Of a DNA stretch of 64,000 bases, positions 1-8,342 are shown piece by piece. Under the pieces are notes generated by a model. That model made no database searches, was not told where the DNA came from, and worked only from the letters and a program-made list of their open reading frames with translations. This stretch comes from Pseudomonadota bacterium (GTDB lineage Bacteria > Pseudomonadota > Alphaproteobacteria > Rhizobiales > Devosiaceae): positions 1 to 64,000 of the forward strand of contig JAEWBN010000017.1 of assembly GCA_023391095.1 (NCBI GenBank), given 5' to 3'. Each line of letters starts with the position of its first letter. Positions within the stretch are counted from its first letter, which is position 1. Both the position numbers and the translations under genes were made by a program.

Positions 1-66
1 CACGGAGGTGATGACTTCGACCCGTCGAAACGGCTCGTCAGAACTCTTGGACATAGTCGTACTCAT
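1..66 (-). CDS. IS transposase subunit, N-terminal 22 residues (partial)
   Basis: Only the first 22 codons are present; the gene leaves the window at base 1. It starts at ATG 66, with an alternative ATG at 54. The visible residues include FRRVEVITSV, which is typical of the start of small transposase subunits (IS3-type OrfA or IS66-type TnpA). In those proteins this stretch is followed by an arginine-rich RRRRW segment and a helix-turn-helix that binds the element ends. No strong ribosome binding site is visible. The assignment rests on one short motif and should be confirmed with the neighbouring sequence. Confidence 0.5.
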   Translation of the reverse strand, partial: MSTTMSKSSDEPFRRVEVITSV

Positions 67-135
67 AGGCGCAGGCCTATGCCTTATCGGCTATGCCGAC
101 TGTCCGGTCAAAATGGGGTGCGCTCCACCCGGACA
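1..135 (-). mobile_element. End of an insertion sequence running off the left edge
   Basis: The first 66 bases encode, on the minus strand, what reads as the N-terminus of an IS transposase. Upstream of it, 101-107 (TGTCCGG) and 129-135 (CCGGACA) form a 7-base inverted repeat, so reading inward from base 135 the element would begin with TG, as IS3-family elements do. I infer that the IS boundary lies at about 135. The other end, any target duplication and the family are outside the window, so the boundary is approximate. Confidence 0.5.
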
Positions 136-456
136 AATAGCGTCCCATATAATCTCTGACCGGAAAATGAGCTCTTTAAGCTCGAATGCGGGAGCAGACA
201 CGACGCCCAGAGATCGGGTGCTTTCGGAATCCATTTCAACAAAAAAAATACCACCAAAATGCCTAGACGCATTTGATGGCACTTCATTATCTATTTCTGA
301 CTGCTTCATCGCAAATACGAAACGAGCGGTCATATCTCGAATATCATCCAATGGAACTGGATAAGGAGCTATAAGTTCGATCATGTGGGAAGGGCGTATA
401 TTTACGCACTCTTCGATGTATCTATCTCTTAAGCCTATAATAGCTGATATTCGCAT
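91..456 (-). pseudogene. Unrecognised gene, 3' part apparently cut off by the IS
   Basis: The frame encodes 121 residues from ATG 456. I do not recognise the first 106 or so residues as any family; they are acidic, soluble-looking and have no membrane segment. The last 14 or 15 residues, about CPGGAHPILTGQSA, are read from bases 91-135, which look like the terminal sequence of the insertion sequence. This suggests that the original gene continued leftwards and was interrupted by the insertion, leaving a 5' fragment with an artificial C-terminus. Base composition is more AT-rich than the chromosome further right, so the gene itself may have been acquired. The start is uncertain because the only purine-rich motif (AAAGG) abuts the ATG. 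Confidence 0.45.
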
Positions 457-635
457 CCTTTACACCATTTCTGTTCCTTCTATTTATTATAAATCTAATT
501 GTTTTTAGGCAATAATATAGCTACAGCGTTTCAAGATGAAACTCTGTCATGTATTGCTTTGAATGTATCTCGGGTATTCGCATTGCACTTTTTGCTCACG
601 TCGAATTGTTTTGTGGTAAAAACGCCCCAAATAAT
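457..635. other. AT-rich spacer, no gene seen
   Basis: This stretch is clearly AT-rich and shows no credible reading frame on either strand. It separates two minus-strand frames and probably contains the promoter of the upstream-oriented fragment at 91-456. Confidence 0.5.
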
Positions 636-1157
636 TTAACTATTATGTCTCCCTAGCCAGCAGTTTTGGGTATCTATTTGTCCTGCCAGAGGGTAGTCAC
701 CTACCGAGAGTGACTTTGTGATATATCCAGAATAATCACCATGGACGGGTTCGGCGTAGAATAACCGTTTCTCAAACTTTCCGCCCTTGTGCTCTTTAAG
801 CACCTTGCTATCCCAGATGGCTTCTAGGTGCCCCATGATTTCTGTGGCAGTTAAGCCAGATGAATCGGGGGAGAGGAGGCCGTGAGCGTGCCATCCGGTG
901 CCTTCTTTGTTCTCGTGTGTAATAAATCGGGGAATGCGTACATGCTTGTAGCGATTGGCGGAGCCAAACACCTTATAGTCGACGCAGTTGAAATAGTATT
1001 GAAGGCATTTAGCAAGCCCTGCGGAATCCCACGCGTTGTGCTGGAATTTGTAGCTGTTCGGCAAATGAAGGCTAATCGCAATACTGAAGGTAAAAGGTAG
1101 GCTTTTAATCCAATCAGTAGCGATTTTTCTATATTCGATGTCAGGGGTATTGTTCAA
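636..1157 (-). CDS. Small HUH-endonuclease-like protein (rolling-circle Rep-like)
   Basis: The 173-residue protein carries in order the three signatures of HUH rolling-circle endonucleases. A hydrophobic strand lies at residues 22-33 (FTFSIAISLHLP), the metal-binding HUH motif at 90-92 (GWHAHGLL), and a YxxK motif at 145-148 (YITK), with a second tyrosine at 142. In this family the histidines bind the metal and the tyrosine attacks DNA to nick an origin or transposon end. The protein is short and has no helicase domain, as in small RCR plasmids, satellite phages or single-tyrosine transposases. No ATG start exists in frame; TTG at 1157 is assumed, and a TATAAT-like hexamer overlaps it, so the true start may be internal or the gene may be decayed. 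The AT-rich surroundings suggest transfer. Confidence 0.5.
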   Translation of the reverse strand: MNNTPDIEYRKIATDWIKSLPFTFSIAISLHLPNSYKFQHNAWDSAGLAKCLQYYFNCVDYKVFGSANRYKHVRIPRFITHENKEGTGWHAHGLLSPDSSGLTATEIMGHLEAIWDSKVLKEHKGGKFEKRLFYAEPVHGDYSGYITKSLSVGDYPLAGQIDTQNCWLGRHNS

Positions 1158-1240
1158 TATTATATACCATTGTTGTGTTTGGGTGTTAATGGGTTAATTA
1201 ACTGAAAGTGAGCTGCTTTAGAATTGTATTCTATATTTAG

Positions 1241-1498
1241 GTGGCGTTAAAAATTCAATTGTACACCTCGAGATTAGCGGGTTTAATTACTAATAATGCG
1301 GCGTATCGCGCATTCGCGTCAATATTTATATTTGCACTGCTGTCGATTTGTTTGAAATTACCGGTGCACACCAAGAAGTACTTAATGGTCGGCGTCTTTT
1401 TTTTGGCCGACGTGGCTGCCGCCCAATACCTGACCTGTATCTACGTGGGCTTTAGATCGGTAAACGCATTTGGTCGTGAGCCTGTGGAGGCAAAATAA
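1241..1498 (+). CDS. Small putative membrane protein in AT-rich island
   Basis: This 85-residue frame begins at GTG 1241 and is not recognised. It has two hydrophobic stretches, about residues 26-40 and 47-70, and a polar tail, so a two-helix inner-membrane protein is possible. The start has no clear ribosome binding site. It lies back-to-back with the HUH-like gene in DNA that is more AT-rich than the rest of the window, which hints at a shared mobile origin. It could also be a chance frame. Confidence 0.3.
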   Translation: MALKIQLYTSRLAGLITNNAAYRAFASIFIFALLSICLKLPVHTKKYLMVGVFFLADVAAAQYLTCIYVGFRSVNAFGREPVEAK

Positions 1499-1898
1499 CG
1501 TTTGCTGTGGTTTCTTGCGGCTACGAGCCGATCCGCCTCAAGTGCGCTCCACACTGCCACGAGACTGCTCAATCACGGCGTGATGCGCGCTTTTTAGTCC
1601 GGCTATTGAACTAAATTCGAGTTTATCTGCTCGCCCTTATCCGGTGCTATGCTGCTAGACACCGAAATAAAAGAACCTAGTACTCAGTGGAACATGCTGC
1701 CATCTAGTTTTTTGCTAAGTCATTGCAATTTATGATAAATGGTGTTCCGGCTCTGGGCACCACTCTTTTTCCAGCACAAATGGATGACCTGCGGCATGAT
1801 AGTGGTGAGCGCCATTGTCCGGATCTACACGTTCGCCGGAAAAATCGGCTCAAGCCGAACAATCGGGCCGTTAAGCCAGATTCTGGCAAGCGCAGACA
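1499..1898. other. 400-base region without a supported gene
   Basis: Composition changes here from the AT-rich island to the GC-rich chromosome, roughly at 1740-1800. Several short frames overlap each other on both strands but none has a ribosome binding site, a recognisable motif or sensible codon use. An imperfect hairpin (TGGTG...CACCA) lies near 1740-1765 and might be a decayed terminator. I see no att repeat. Confidence 0.4.
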
Positions 1899-2879
1899 TC
1901 ACACCAGATCGGCGACCGAGTCCCGTTCGATCAGCTGCGGCACCAGCATCAGTCGCTGCGGCGGCAATTGCTGCTTGGCCGTGTCCATCCGGTCCTGGAG
2001 CAGCCGGAACGCGGCGACGCCCATGTCATGTCCGGGCAGGCGGAGCGTCGTGAGTGGCGGCGAGATCTGCGTCGCGGCGGCAAAATCCCCGTAGCCGACG
2101 ACCGAGACATCCTCCGGCACGCGGAAGCCGAGCCGATGCAGTTCGGAAACCACGAAGACCCCAAGGCTGTCATGCGAGCAGAACAGCGCCGTCGGCAGGT
2201 CGCCCTCGAGCTTGAGGCCCAGAAACGCCTGGGAAAACGGATAGTCCGGACTGAACTGGATTTCGCAGACCGAGGCGGCGTCATGGGTCCGCAGTGCCTC
2301 CTGCAGGCCGAAAAGACGCTCCATGCGGCCGCGAAGCACGCGCGTGCCATGCACGAACCCCACCCGGCGATGCCCGCGCGCCAGCAGATACTGGCCCACC
2401 GCATTTCCCGCCTCGTGGTCCGCGCCGGTCACCTGGTCGGTCTTTTCGAGCGGCAGCACCCAGCCCATGCGAACCATGGCGCGGCCGGTCGATTGCAGGG
2501 CGTCGATGATCTCGGGCCCATGCTGGCCCACCAGCACCACCCCGGCAGCGGTCAGGGCAATGGGCCTGGCGTTCTCCGCCTCGGGTGCCCAGTGCGTCTG
2601 GATGCGAAAACCGGCCAGCGAGGCTTCGCGCTGGATGCCGTTCTGCATCTGCATCCACAATTCGCTGTTGACCGGATCGTGCTCGGCGAAAATAAGCTGG
2701 ATCACCGGTTGCGCCGGGATCATTTCTGCCGTGCGCAGATACCCCATCTCCACCGCCTTGCCGACGATGCGCAGCCGGGTGTCCGCGCTCACCCCGTCCT
2801 TGCCGGCCAGTGCGCGTGACACGGCGAACTTCGACACGCCCAACGCGTCGGCAATGTGCTGGAGCGTGACTTTCTTCAT
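1899..2879 (-). CDS. LacI-family transcriptional regulator of the sugar locus
   Basis: The 326-residue protein has an N-terminal LacI helix-turn-helix at residues 3-26 (VTLQHIADALGVSKFAVSRA) followed by a periplasmic-binding-protein-like effector domain to the C-terminus. Family members repress, or less often activate, neighbouring carbohydrate genes in response to a sugar ligand. It is transcribed divergently from the adjacent transporter and catabolic operon, with 220 bases between the starts, so it probably controls that operon. The usual hinge sequence after the HTH (YxPN then a short helix ending in alanine) is not well kept; the segment reads GYLRTAEMIPAQ. The length is typical. The ligand is unknown. 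Confidence 0.9.
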   Translation of the reverse strand: MKKVTLQHIADALGVSKFAVSRALAGKDGVSADTRLRIVGKAVEMGYLRTAEMIPAQPVIQLIFAEHDPVNSELWMQMQNGIQREASLAGFRIQTHWAPEAENARPIALTAAGVVLVGQHGPEIIDALQSTGRAMVRMGWVLPLEKTDQVTGADHEAGNAVGQYLLARGHRRVGFVHGTRVLRGRMERLFGLQEALRTHDAASVCEIQFSPDYPFSQAFLGLKLEGDLPTALFCSHDSLGVFVVSELHRLGFRVPEDVSVVGYGDFAAATQISPPLTTLRLPGHDMGVAAFRLLQDRMDTAKQQLPPQRLMLVPQLIERDSVADLV

Positions 2880-2893
2880 CCGCCGTCCTCAGA

Positions 2894-3077
2894 TTTTGTT
2901 AGGTTTTATCACGCCCATTGTTTTGCGCAAGAGCGCACAGGTGAACGTGCTATTTCGGCCGGTTTTACAGGCACTTGGCAGACGTGCGGAGCGAATGGTC
3001 AGTATCGACCTCATACCTATTGACCTAACAGTTAGGCACTGAGAGGCTGATGTTAGCTCGAAGAGCGATGTGTTAGG
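2894..3077. promoter_or_regulatory. Divergent control region with GTTAG(G) repeats; candidate LacI-type operator
   Basis: Bases 3024-3036 (CCTAACAGTTAGG) are a perfect palindrome with one central base. Three further half-sites share the GTTAG core: GTTAGG at 2898-2903, GTTAG at 3052-3056 and GTTAGG at 3072-3077. All lie between the start of the LacI-type gene (2879) and the first transporter gene (3100). Several copies of one motif in a divergent promoter region fit a local repressor that binds more than one site. This is inference from pattern only. Confidence 0.5.
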
Positions 3078-3099
3078 TCGCCCGGGTGAGGAGGACATC

Positions 3100-5028
3100 A
3101 TGAAGACCATTTCCCGCAGATCATTTTTGGCTGCCACCGGCGCCGCCATGCTGTTGCCGGCCATTCCCGCCTTTGCGCTGGCCCCTCTCAAGGAGGCACA
3201 GGCGCTGGCCGACGCTGTCGCCGCTGGCGACCTGCCGGCCTTGGCCGACCGCCTGCCACTCAACCCCATGGTGGTGCAGCCTTTTGAGCGCATCGGCCAG
3301 TATGGCGGCGAGATGCGCGCAGCCCTTATGGGCGGCGGCGCGCTCAACATGATGCACCGCTACCAGGGCTACGAGCCGCTGGTGCGCTATACACCCGACT
3401 TCACCGGCGTCATCCCCAACGTGGCCGAAAGCTTCGAAGCCAACGAGGACGCGACCGTCTACACCTTCAAGCTGCGCGAAGGCCACAAGTGGTCGGACGG
3501 CCACCCCTTCACCACCGACGACATCATGTTCTTCTACGAGGACGTGCTGCTCGACCCCGAACTGACCGTCAGTGCACCGACGCCCCTGCGCACGCTGGGC
3601 GGCGACATCGCCAAGTTCGAAAAGGTGGACGAAACCACTTTCCGCATCGTCTTCCCCGAGCCCAATGGCCTCCTGCCGCTGCGCATGGCCTGGGCCAATG
3701 ACGACCGCTCGACGCGCACCCCGCGCCACTACCTCGAGCAGTTCCACATCAAGTACAATCCGGACGCCGACCAGATCGCCAAGGATCGCGGCCTGACGGG
3801 CTGGGTGCAGCTGTTCCAGATCATGAGCGGCACCTCGGTCGACGGCGAGATCTTCAAGAACAAGGACATGCCCACCCTTTACGCCTGGAAGATCATCCAG
3901 CCGATCGGGGAATCGTCCGAATACACCATCGCCGACCGCAACCCGTACTATTTCAAGGTCGATACCGATGGGAACCAGCTCCCCTATATCGGCCGCCTCT
4001 CCTACGCCGTTGTGGCCGACAACGAAGTGCTGCTGCTCAAGGTGCTGCAGGGCGAAATCGACGTGCTCGACCAGTGGATCGCAACGCCCGCCAACCGCGC
4101 GGTGCTCTATGACGGCCAGGAAGCAGGCAAGTTCGGCTTCTACACCACCACCTCGACCGAGCCGAACGAGATGGTGTTCCAGTTCAACATGACCCATCCC
4201 GACCCGGTCAAGCGCGCGCTGTTCCAGAACAAGGACTTCCGCATCGCCATGAGCCACGCGCTCGACCGGCAGGCCATCATCGATACCGTGTTCATCGGCC
4301 AGGGCGCGCCCGCCCAGCCCTCCATCCGTCCGGAAGATCCGCTCTACAACGAGCAGCTGGCGACGCAGTACACCGAGTTCGATCCGGCCCGTGCCAACGA
4401 GCTACTCGACACCATCCTCCCCAACAAGGATGGCGAAGGCTACCGCCTGCTCGGGAACGGCAATCGCCTGACCGTGGTTTTCGAGATCGACCAGGCCCGC
4501 CAGACCTTTGTCGATGCCTTCCAGCTCGTGCTGCCCATGTTCCGCGCCGTGGGGATCGACACCCAGATGCGCTCCATGGACCGCTCGCTCTGGACCGTCC
4601 GCGTGCGTGAAGGCGGCGAATACGACGCCACCGTCCACAAGTTCGGCGGCAATAGCGGCATCTCGGCCGTGCTCGATCCGCGCTACTACTTTCCCAACAC
4701 CACCGAGGCCTTCTACGCCAAGGGCTGGCAGATCTGGTACAACAACCCGGACTCCCCCGATGCCGTGGAACCGGGCGCGGAAACAAAGCGCCAGTTCGAG
4801 CTCTACAACCAGGTCCGCCAGACCGGCGACCAGGACGAGCAGCGCGCGCTGATGGCCGAGATCATCCAGATCGCCGCCGATCAGTTCTACGTCTTCGGCG
4901 TCACCCTGCCGATGGACGGCTATGGCGTGGTCACCAACCGGATCAACAACATGCCCCCGTCCATGCCCAATAGCTGGGGCTATCCGACGCCGGCTCCGAC
5001 CAATCCGGAACAATACTTCATCAGCTGA
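3100..5028 (+). CDS. ABC transporter solute-binding protein, family 5, Tat-exported
   Basis: The 642-residue protein belongs to the SBP_bac_5 family (DppA/OppA-like). It is on the large side, as in homologues that bind oligosaccharides rather than peptides. The start at ATG 3100 follows GAGGAGG. Residues 4-26 form a Tat leader: a twin-arginine motif (SRRSFLA), a hydrophobic stretch and a cleavage site like AFA. The mature protein would act in the periplasm and deliver its ligand to the two permeases downstream. The family core is visible, for example SDGHPFTTDDIMFFYED and AMSHALDRQAIID. It is the first gene of the operon, directly behind the GTTAGG sites. The regulator and hydrolase next to it suggest a sugar-type ligand, but this is inference. 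Confidence 0.92.
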   Translation: MKTISRRSFLAATGAAMLLPAIPAFALAPLKEAQALADAVAAGDLPALADRLPLNPMVVQPFERIGQYGGEMRAALMGGGALNMMHRYQGYEPLVRYTPDFTGVIPNVAESFEANEDATVYTFKLREGHKWSDGHPFTTDDIMFFYEDVLLDPELTVSAPTPLRTLGGDIAKFEKVDETTFRIVFPEPNGLLPLRMAWANDDRSTRTPRHYLEQFHIKYNPDADQIAKDRGLTGWVQLFQIMSGTSVDGEIFKNKDMPTLYAWKIIQPIGESSEYTIADRNPYYFKVDTDGNQLPYIGRLSYAVVADNEVLLLKVLQGEIDVLDQWIATPANRAVLYDGQEAGKFGFYTTTSTEPNEMVFQFNMTHPDPVKRALFQNKDFRIAMSHALDRQAIIDTVFIGQGAPAQPSIRPEDPLYNEQLATQYTEFDPARANELLDTILPNKDGEGYRLLGNGNRLTVVFEIDQARQTFVDAFQLVLPMFRAVGIDTQMRSMDRSLWTVRVREGGEYDATVHKFGGNSGISAVLDPRYYFPNTTEAFYAKGWQIWYNNPDSPDAVEPGAETKRQFELYNQVRQTGDQDEQRALMAEIIQIAADQFYVFGVTLPMDGYGVVTNRINNMPPSMPNSWGYPTPAPTNPEQYFIS

Positions 5029-5114
5029 CGCGCTCCCAACGTCAGCCTCTGCACCGGCGGCATGTCCTCCGCCGCCGGTGTCCCCTGCCCATCTCGTTTT
5101 CCCGGACCCCTCCG

Positions 5115-7226
5115 ATGCTCAAGATCGACGAAAATGCTGCAGCAAGCGGCTTGCGCTCATCCGACTGGTACAAGCATGCTACCCGCTGGACGCAGCTGAC
5201 CTTCGTCGAGGACGATCCGCAGCGCTATGACCCCGCCTTCTGGGTGGATGTGTTCAAGCGCACCCAGTCCAACGCCCTCTGCCTCTCGGCCGGCGGCTAT
5301 ATCGCCTACTATCCGAGCGAAATCCCGCTCCACTACGTTTCCAAATATATCGGCGACAGCGATCCCTTCGGCACGCTCGTCGACGAAGCGCGCAAGCTGG
5401 GCATGCATGTCATGGCCCGCGTCGACCCCCACGCCATCCACGCCGACGCGGCCGAGGCGCATCCCGAATGGGTGTCGCTGACCGTCGACCGGCAGCCGCG
5501 CGAACATTGGGCCCTGCCCGGCATCTATGTTACCTGCGCCTATTCGAGCTACAATTTCGATTTCATGACCCAGGTGATCGTCGAGATCGCCGAGAAATAC
5601 GATATCGACGCGCTGTTCGGAAACCGCTGGCAGGGCCATGGCGTGTGCTACTGCAAGGCCTGCGAATCGAGCTTCCGCGACTATTCCGGCTATGAGCTGC
5701 CCGAAACCAGTGTCGCTGCCGATCCCGTCTGGCAGGCCTGGGCCGCCTGGCGCCGCACCACCCTGACCCGCCTCGTTGCCCATTGGGACAATGAGGTGAA
5801 GAAGGTCAAACCCCACGCCAGCTTCATTCCCAATATGAGCGGTTCCTCGCTGATGGAGTTCGACCTCTCCGTCATCAAGAAGCATTGCCCCATTCTCTTC
5901 GTCGATCACCAGGGCCGCCGCAATGTCGAGCCGGCCTGGTCGGCAGGCCGCAACGGCAAGCGCATCCGCGCCACCTTCCGTGATCGCCCGGTCGGCCTGA
6001 TCACCTCGATCGGCCCCGAGGAAATCCCGCGCTGGAAGGACTCGGTGCAGACGGGCCCCGAGATCGAGCAGTGGATCCACGCCGGCGTGACGCAGGGCCT
6101 CTTTCCCTGGTTCACCAAGTTCAACGCCTGCATCCCTGACGACCGTTGGGTCGAGCCCACCGCAAACGCCTTCCGCCTCCATGCCGCGGTAGAGCCGGCG
6201 CTCACCGGCACCCAGCCCACCGCCGAGATCGCCATCATCGATCCGGCCACCACCTTGCGCCACTGGGACCCGGACAAGCGGCACCTCGCCGAGCTCAATG
6301 ACCTCGGCTTCTACCAGGCGCTCGTTGAAGCCCGCCTGCCCTTTGAGTTCATTTCCGACCAGGTGATGACCGCCGAGGCGCTCAAGCGCTTCAAGCTCGT
6401 CATTCTCGCCAATGCCACCTACCTCTCAGATCAGCAGTGCAAGGCGGTCAGCGACTATGTCGCGGCCGGCGGCTCGGTCGTTGCTGCCCACCAGACCTCG
6501 CTCTACGACGAAAAGGGCGACATGCGCGCCGATTTCGGCCTCGCCGATGTCTTTGGCGTGCGCATGAAGAGTCCGCCGCGCGACAAGGTGCGCAATTCCT
6601 ATGTCGCCATCAACGGCAATCACCCGATCAATCGCGGCTACCACAATTCGCAGCGCATCATCGGCGGCACCGAACTGATCGCGGTCGAACCCACGACCGA
6701 CATCGAGCAGCCCTTCCTGACCGTGCCGGACTTTCCGGACCTCCCCATGGAAGAGGTCTATCCGCGCCTGCCGCCCCAGGGCGTGGGCGTGGCGGCCCGC
6801 ACCACCCAGGCCGGCGGCCGCGTCGTCTATATTCCCTGGAATATCGGCGAAGTGTTCTGGACCTATCTCGCGCCCGACCAGGGTCGTCTCATTGCCAACG
6901 CCGTAAAATGGGCGCTGGGCAAGACGCCCGAGGTTGAACTCGAGGGCAAGGGCGTCTTCGACCTGGGCCTGCATGACAGCGAGCGCGGCCGTACCCTGTG
7001 CGTGCTCAATCTCACCAATCCGATGATGATGAAGGGCCCGCTGCGCGAAACCTATCCGGTCGGCCCGCTCACCGCGACCATCGAGATTCCCGCTGGAAAA
7101 ACCCTCGCGACGGCGAAACTTCTTGTTTGCGGACAAGATGTTGAAGCCAAAGTCGCCGAGAATCGCGTCACCGTCGCAATCCCCCGGATCGAGACCATGG
7201 AAGTCATTCATCTGGTCTGGGCATGA
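5115..7226 (+). CDS. Putative glycoside hydrolase, GH42/GHL6-like
   Basis: The 703-residue protein has no signal peptide, so it should act in the cytoplasm. The first 350 or so residues look like a TIM-barrel hydrolase of the GH42/hypothetical glycosyl hydrolase 6 type. A cysteine cluster (CYCKAC, about residues 178-183) resembles the metal-binding CxCxxC found in GH42 relatives. From about residue 390 to 500 there is a beta-galactosidase trimerisation-like domain (YVAAGGSVVAAHQTS, then DMRADFGLADVFGV). A small beta-rich C-terminal domain follows. It would cleave a glycoside brought in by the neighbouring ABC transporter. I cannot identify the catalytic acids with confidence, and the substrate is unknown. 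The start at ATG 5115 has no strong ribosome binding site. Confidence 0.7.
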   Translation: MLKIDENAAASGLRSSDWYKHATRWTQLTFVEDDPQRYDPAFWVDVFKRTQSNALCLSAGGYIAYYPSEIPLHYVSKYIGDSDPFGTLVDEARKLGMHVMARVDPHAIHADAAEAHPEWVSLTVDRQPREHWALPGIYVTCAYSSYNFDFMTQVIVEIAEKYDIDALFGNRWQGHGVCYCKACESSFRDYSGYELPETSVAADPVWQAWAAWRRTTLTRLVAHWDNEVKKVKPHASFIPNMSGSSLMEFDLSVIKKHCPILFVDHQGRRNVEPAWSAGRNGKRIRATFRDRPVGLITSIGPEEIPRWKDSVQTGPEIEQWIHAGVTQGLFPWFTKFNACIPDDRWVEPTANAFRLHAAVEPALTGTQPTAEIAIIDPATTLRHWDPDKRHLAELNDLGFYQALVEARLPFEFISDQVMTAEALKRFKLVILANATYLSDQQCKAVSDYVAAGGSVVAAHQTSLYDEKGDMRADFGLADVFGVRMKSPPRDKVRNSYVAINGNHPINRGYHNSQRIIGGTELIAVEPTTDIEQPFLTVPDFPDLPMEEVYPRLPPQGVGVAARTTQAGGRVVYIPWNIGEVFWTYLAPDQGRLIANAVKWALGKTPEVELEGKGVFDLGLHDSERGRTLCVLNLTNPMMMKGPLRETYPVGPLTATIEIPAGKTLATAKLLVCGQDVEAKVAENRVTVAIPRIETMEVIHLVWA

Positions 7227-7345
7227 GGAGAACTGCCGCCGCTGGCGCCCAGCCACGGCAGCCGGGTGGGGGCCCTCCCCCATCCCGAAAGTCCCGATCC
7301 GGCCCCTGCGCCAGATCACCCTGCAATGCCGAATGAGGAGCGGCG

Positions 7346-8332
7346 ATGCTGAGCTATATCTTGAAACGGCTGGTCTACATGATCCCGACCCTGTTCGGCA
7401 TGTCGATCATATCCTTTGCCATCATTCAGCTGCCGCCCGGTGACTATCTCACGTCCCTCCTGTCGACCCTGGCCGACGGGGGGGCGCCGATCGATCCTGC
7501 CACCGTGGCGCGCCTGCGCGCCCAGTATGGTCTCGATGAACCCATCTGGTCGCAATACGGCCGCTGGATCTGGGGCATACTCACCCGCGGCGATTTCGGA
7601 TTTTCCTTTGAGTGGAACCAGCCGGTATCGGAAGTGATCTGGTCGCGCATGGGCTCGACCCTGGCCATCTCCCTGGCTGCCCTGCTGTTTGTCTGGGCCG
7701 TGTCGCTGCCCATCGGCATCTATTCGGCCGTGCGCCGCAATTCCCCGGGCGACTACATCTTCACCTTCTTCGGCTTCATCGGCCTCGCCGTCCCCAATTT
7801 CATCCTCGCGCTGACCCTGATGTACGTGTCCTTCCGCGTCTTCGGTCAGTCCGTGGGCGGGCTGTTCTCGCCCGAATATGTCGATGCACCCTGGAGCTGG
7901 GCCAAGCTCTGGGACCTCATCATGCATCTGTGGATCCCCATCATCGTCATCGGCATGTCCGGCACGGCGGCAATGATCCGCATCCTGCGCGCCAACCTCA
8001 CCGACGAGCTCTCCAAGCCCTATGTCGTCACCGCGCGCGCCAAGGGTCTGCCCGAATACAAGGTGATCGTGAAATACCCGGTGCGCATCGCCCTCAACCC
8101 CTTTGTCTCGGCCATCGGCTGGGTGCTGCCCGAGCTTGTCTCCGGCGTCACCATCACCGCTATCGTGCTCAACCTGCCCACCGCCGGCCCGCTCCTGCTG
8201 CGCGCCCTTGTCTCCCAGGACATGTATCTGGCCGGCAGCTTCATTCTTCTCCTCAGCGTCCTGACCCTCGTCGGCATGCTGATCTCCGACATCCTGCTGG
8301 CGCTGCTCGATCCGCGCATCCGCTACAATTGA
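7346..8332 (+). CDS. ABC transporter permease, DppB type
   Basis: This 328-residue inner-membrane protein has six predicted transmembrane helices and the hallmarks of DppB/OppB permeases. These include the short opening MLSYILKRLVYMIPTLFGMS, the periplasmic sequence ATVARLRAQYGLDEP, and the EAA loop around ARAKGLPEYKVIVKY that contacts the ATPase. GAGGAG lies just before the ATG. It forms the translocation pore with the DppC-type permease, whose gene starts 10 bases downstream. Together with the solute-binding protein and the fused ATPase this makes one complete family-5 importer. Confidence 0.93.
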   Translation: MLSYILKRLVYMIPTLFGMSIISFAIIQLPPGDYLTSLLSTLADGGAPIDPATVARLRAQYGLDEPIWSQYGRWIWGILTRGDFGFSFEWNQPVSEVIWSRMGSTLAISLAALLFVWAVSLPIGIYSAVRRNSPGDYIFTFFGFIGLAVPNFILALTLMYVSFRVFGQSVGGLFSPEYVDAPWSWAKLWDLIMHLWIPIIVIGMSGTAAMIRILRANLTDELSKPYVVTARAKGLPEYKVIVKYPVRIALNPFVSAIGWVLPELVSGVTITAIVLNLPTAGPLLLRALVSQDMYLAGSFILLLSVLTLVGMLISDILLALLDPRIRYN

Positions 8333-8342
8333 GGATGATGGC

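Noticed and set aside
8..364. Plus-strand frame of 118 codons preceded by GGAGGTG at the left edge
   Set aside because: It is antisense to the transposase start and the truncated gene, has no recognisable motif, and the purine-rich motif is explained by the codons of the transposase on the other strand.
3121..4257. 378-codon minus-strand frame opposite the solute-binding protein
   Set aside because: Antisense shadow of a clear family member; composition is unlike a real protein.
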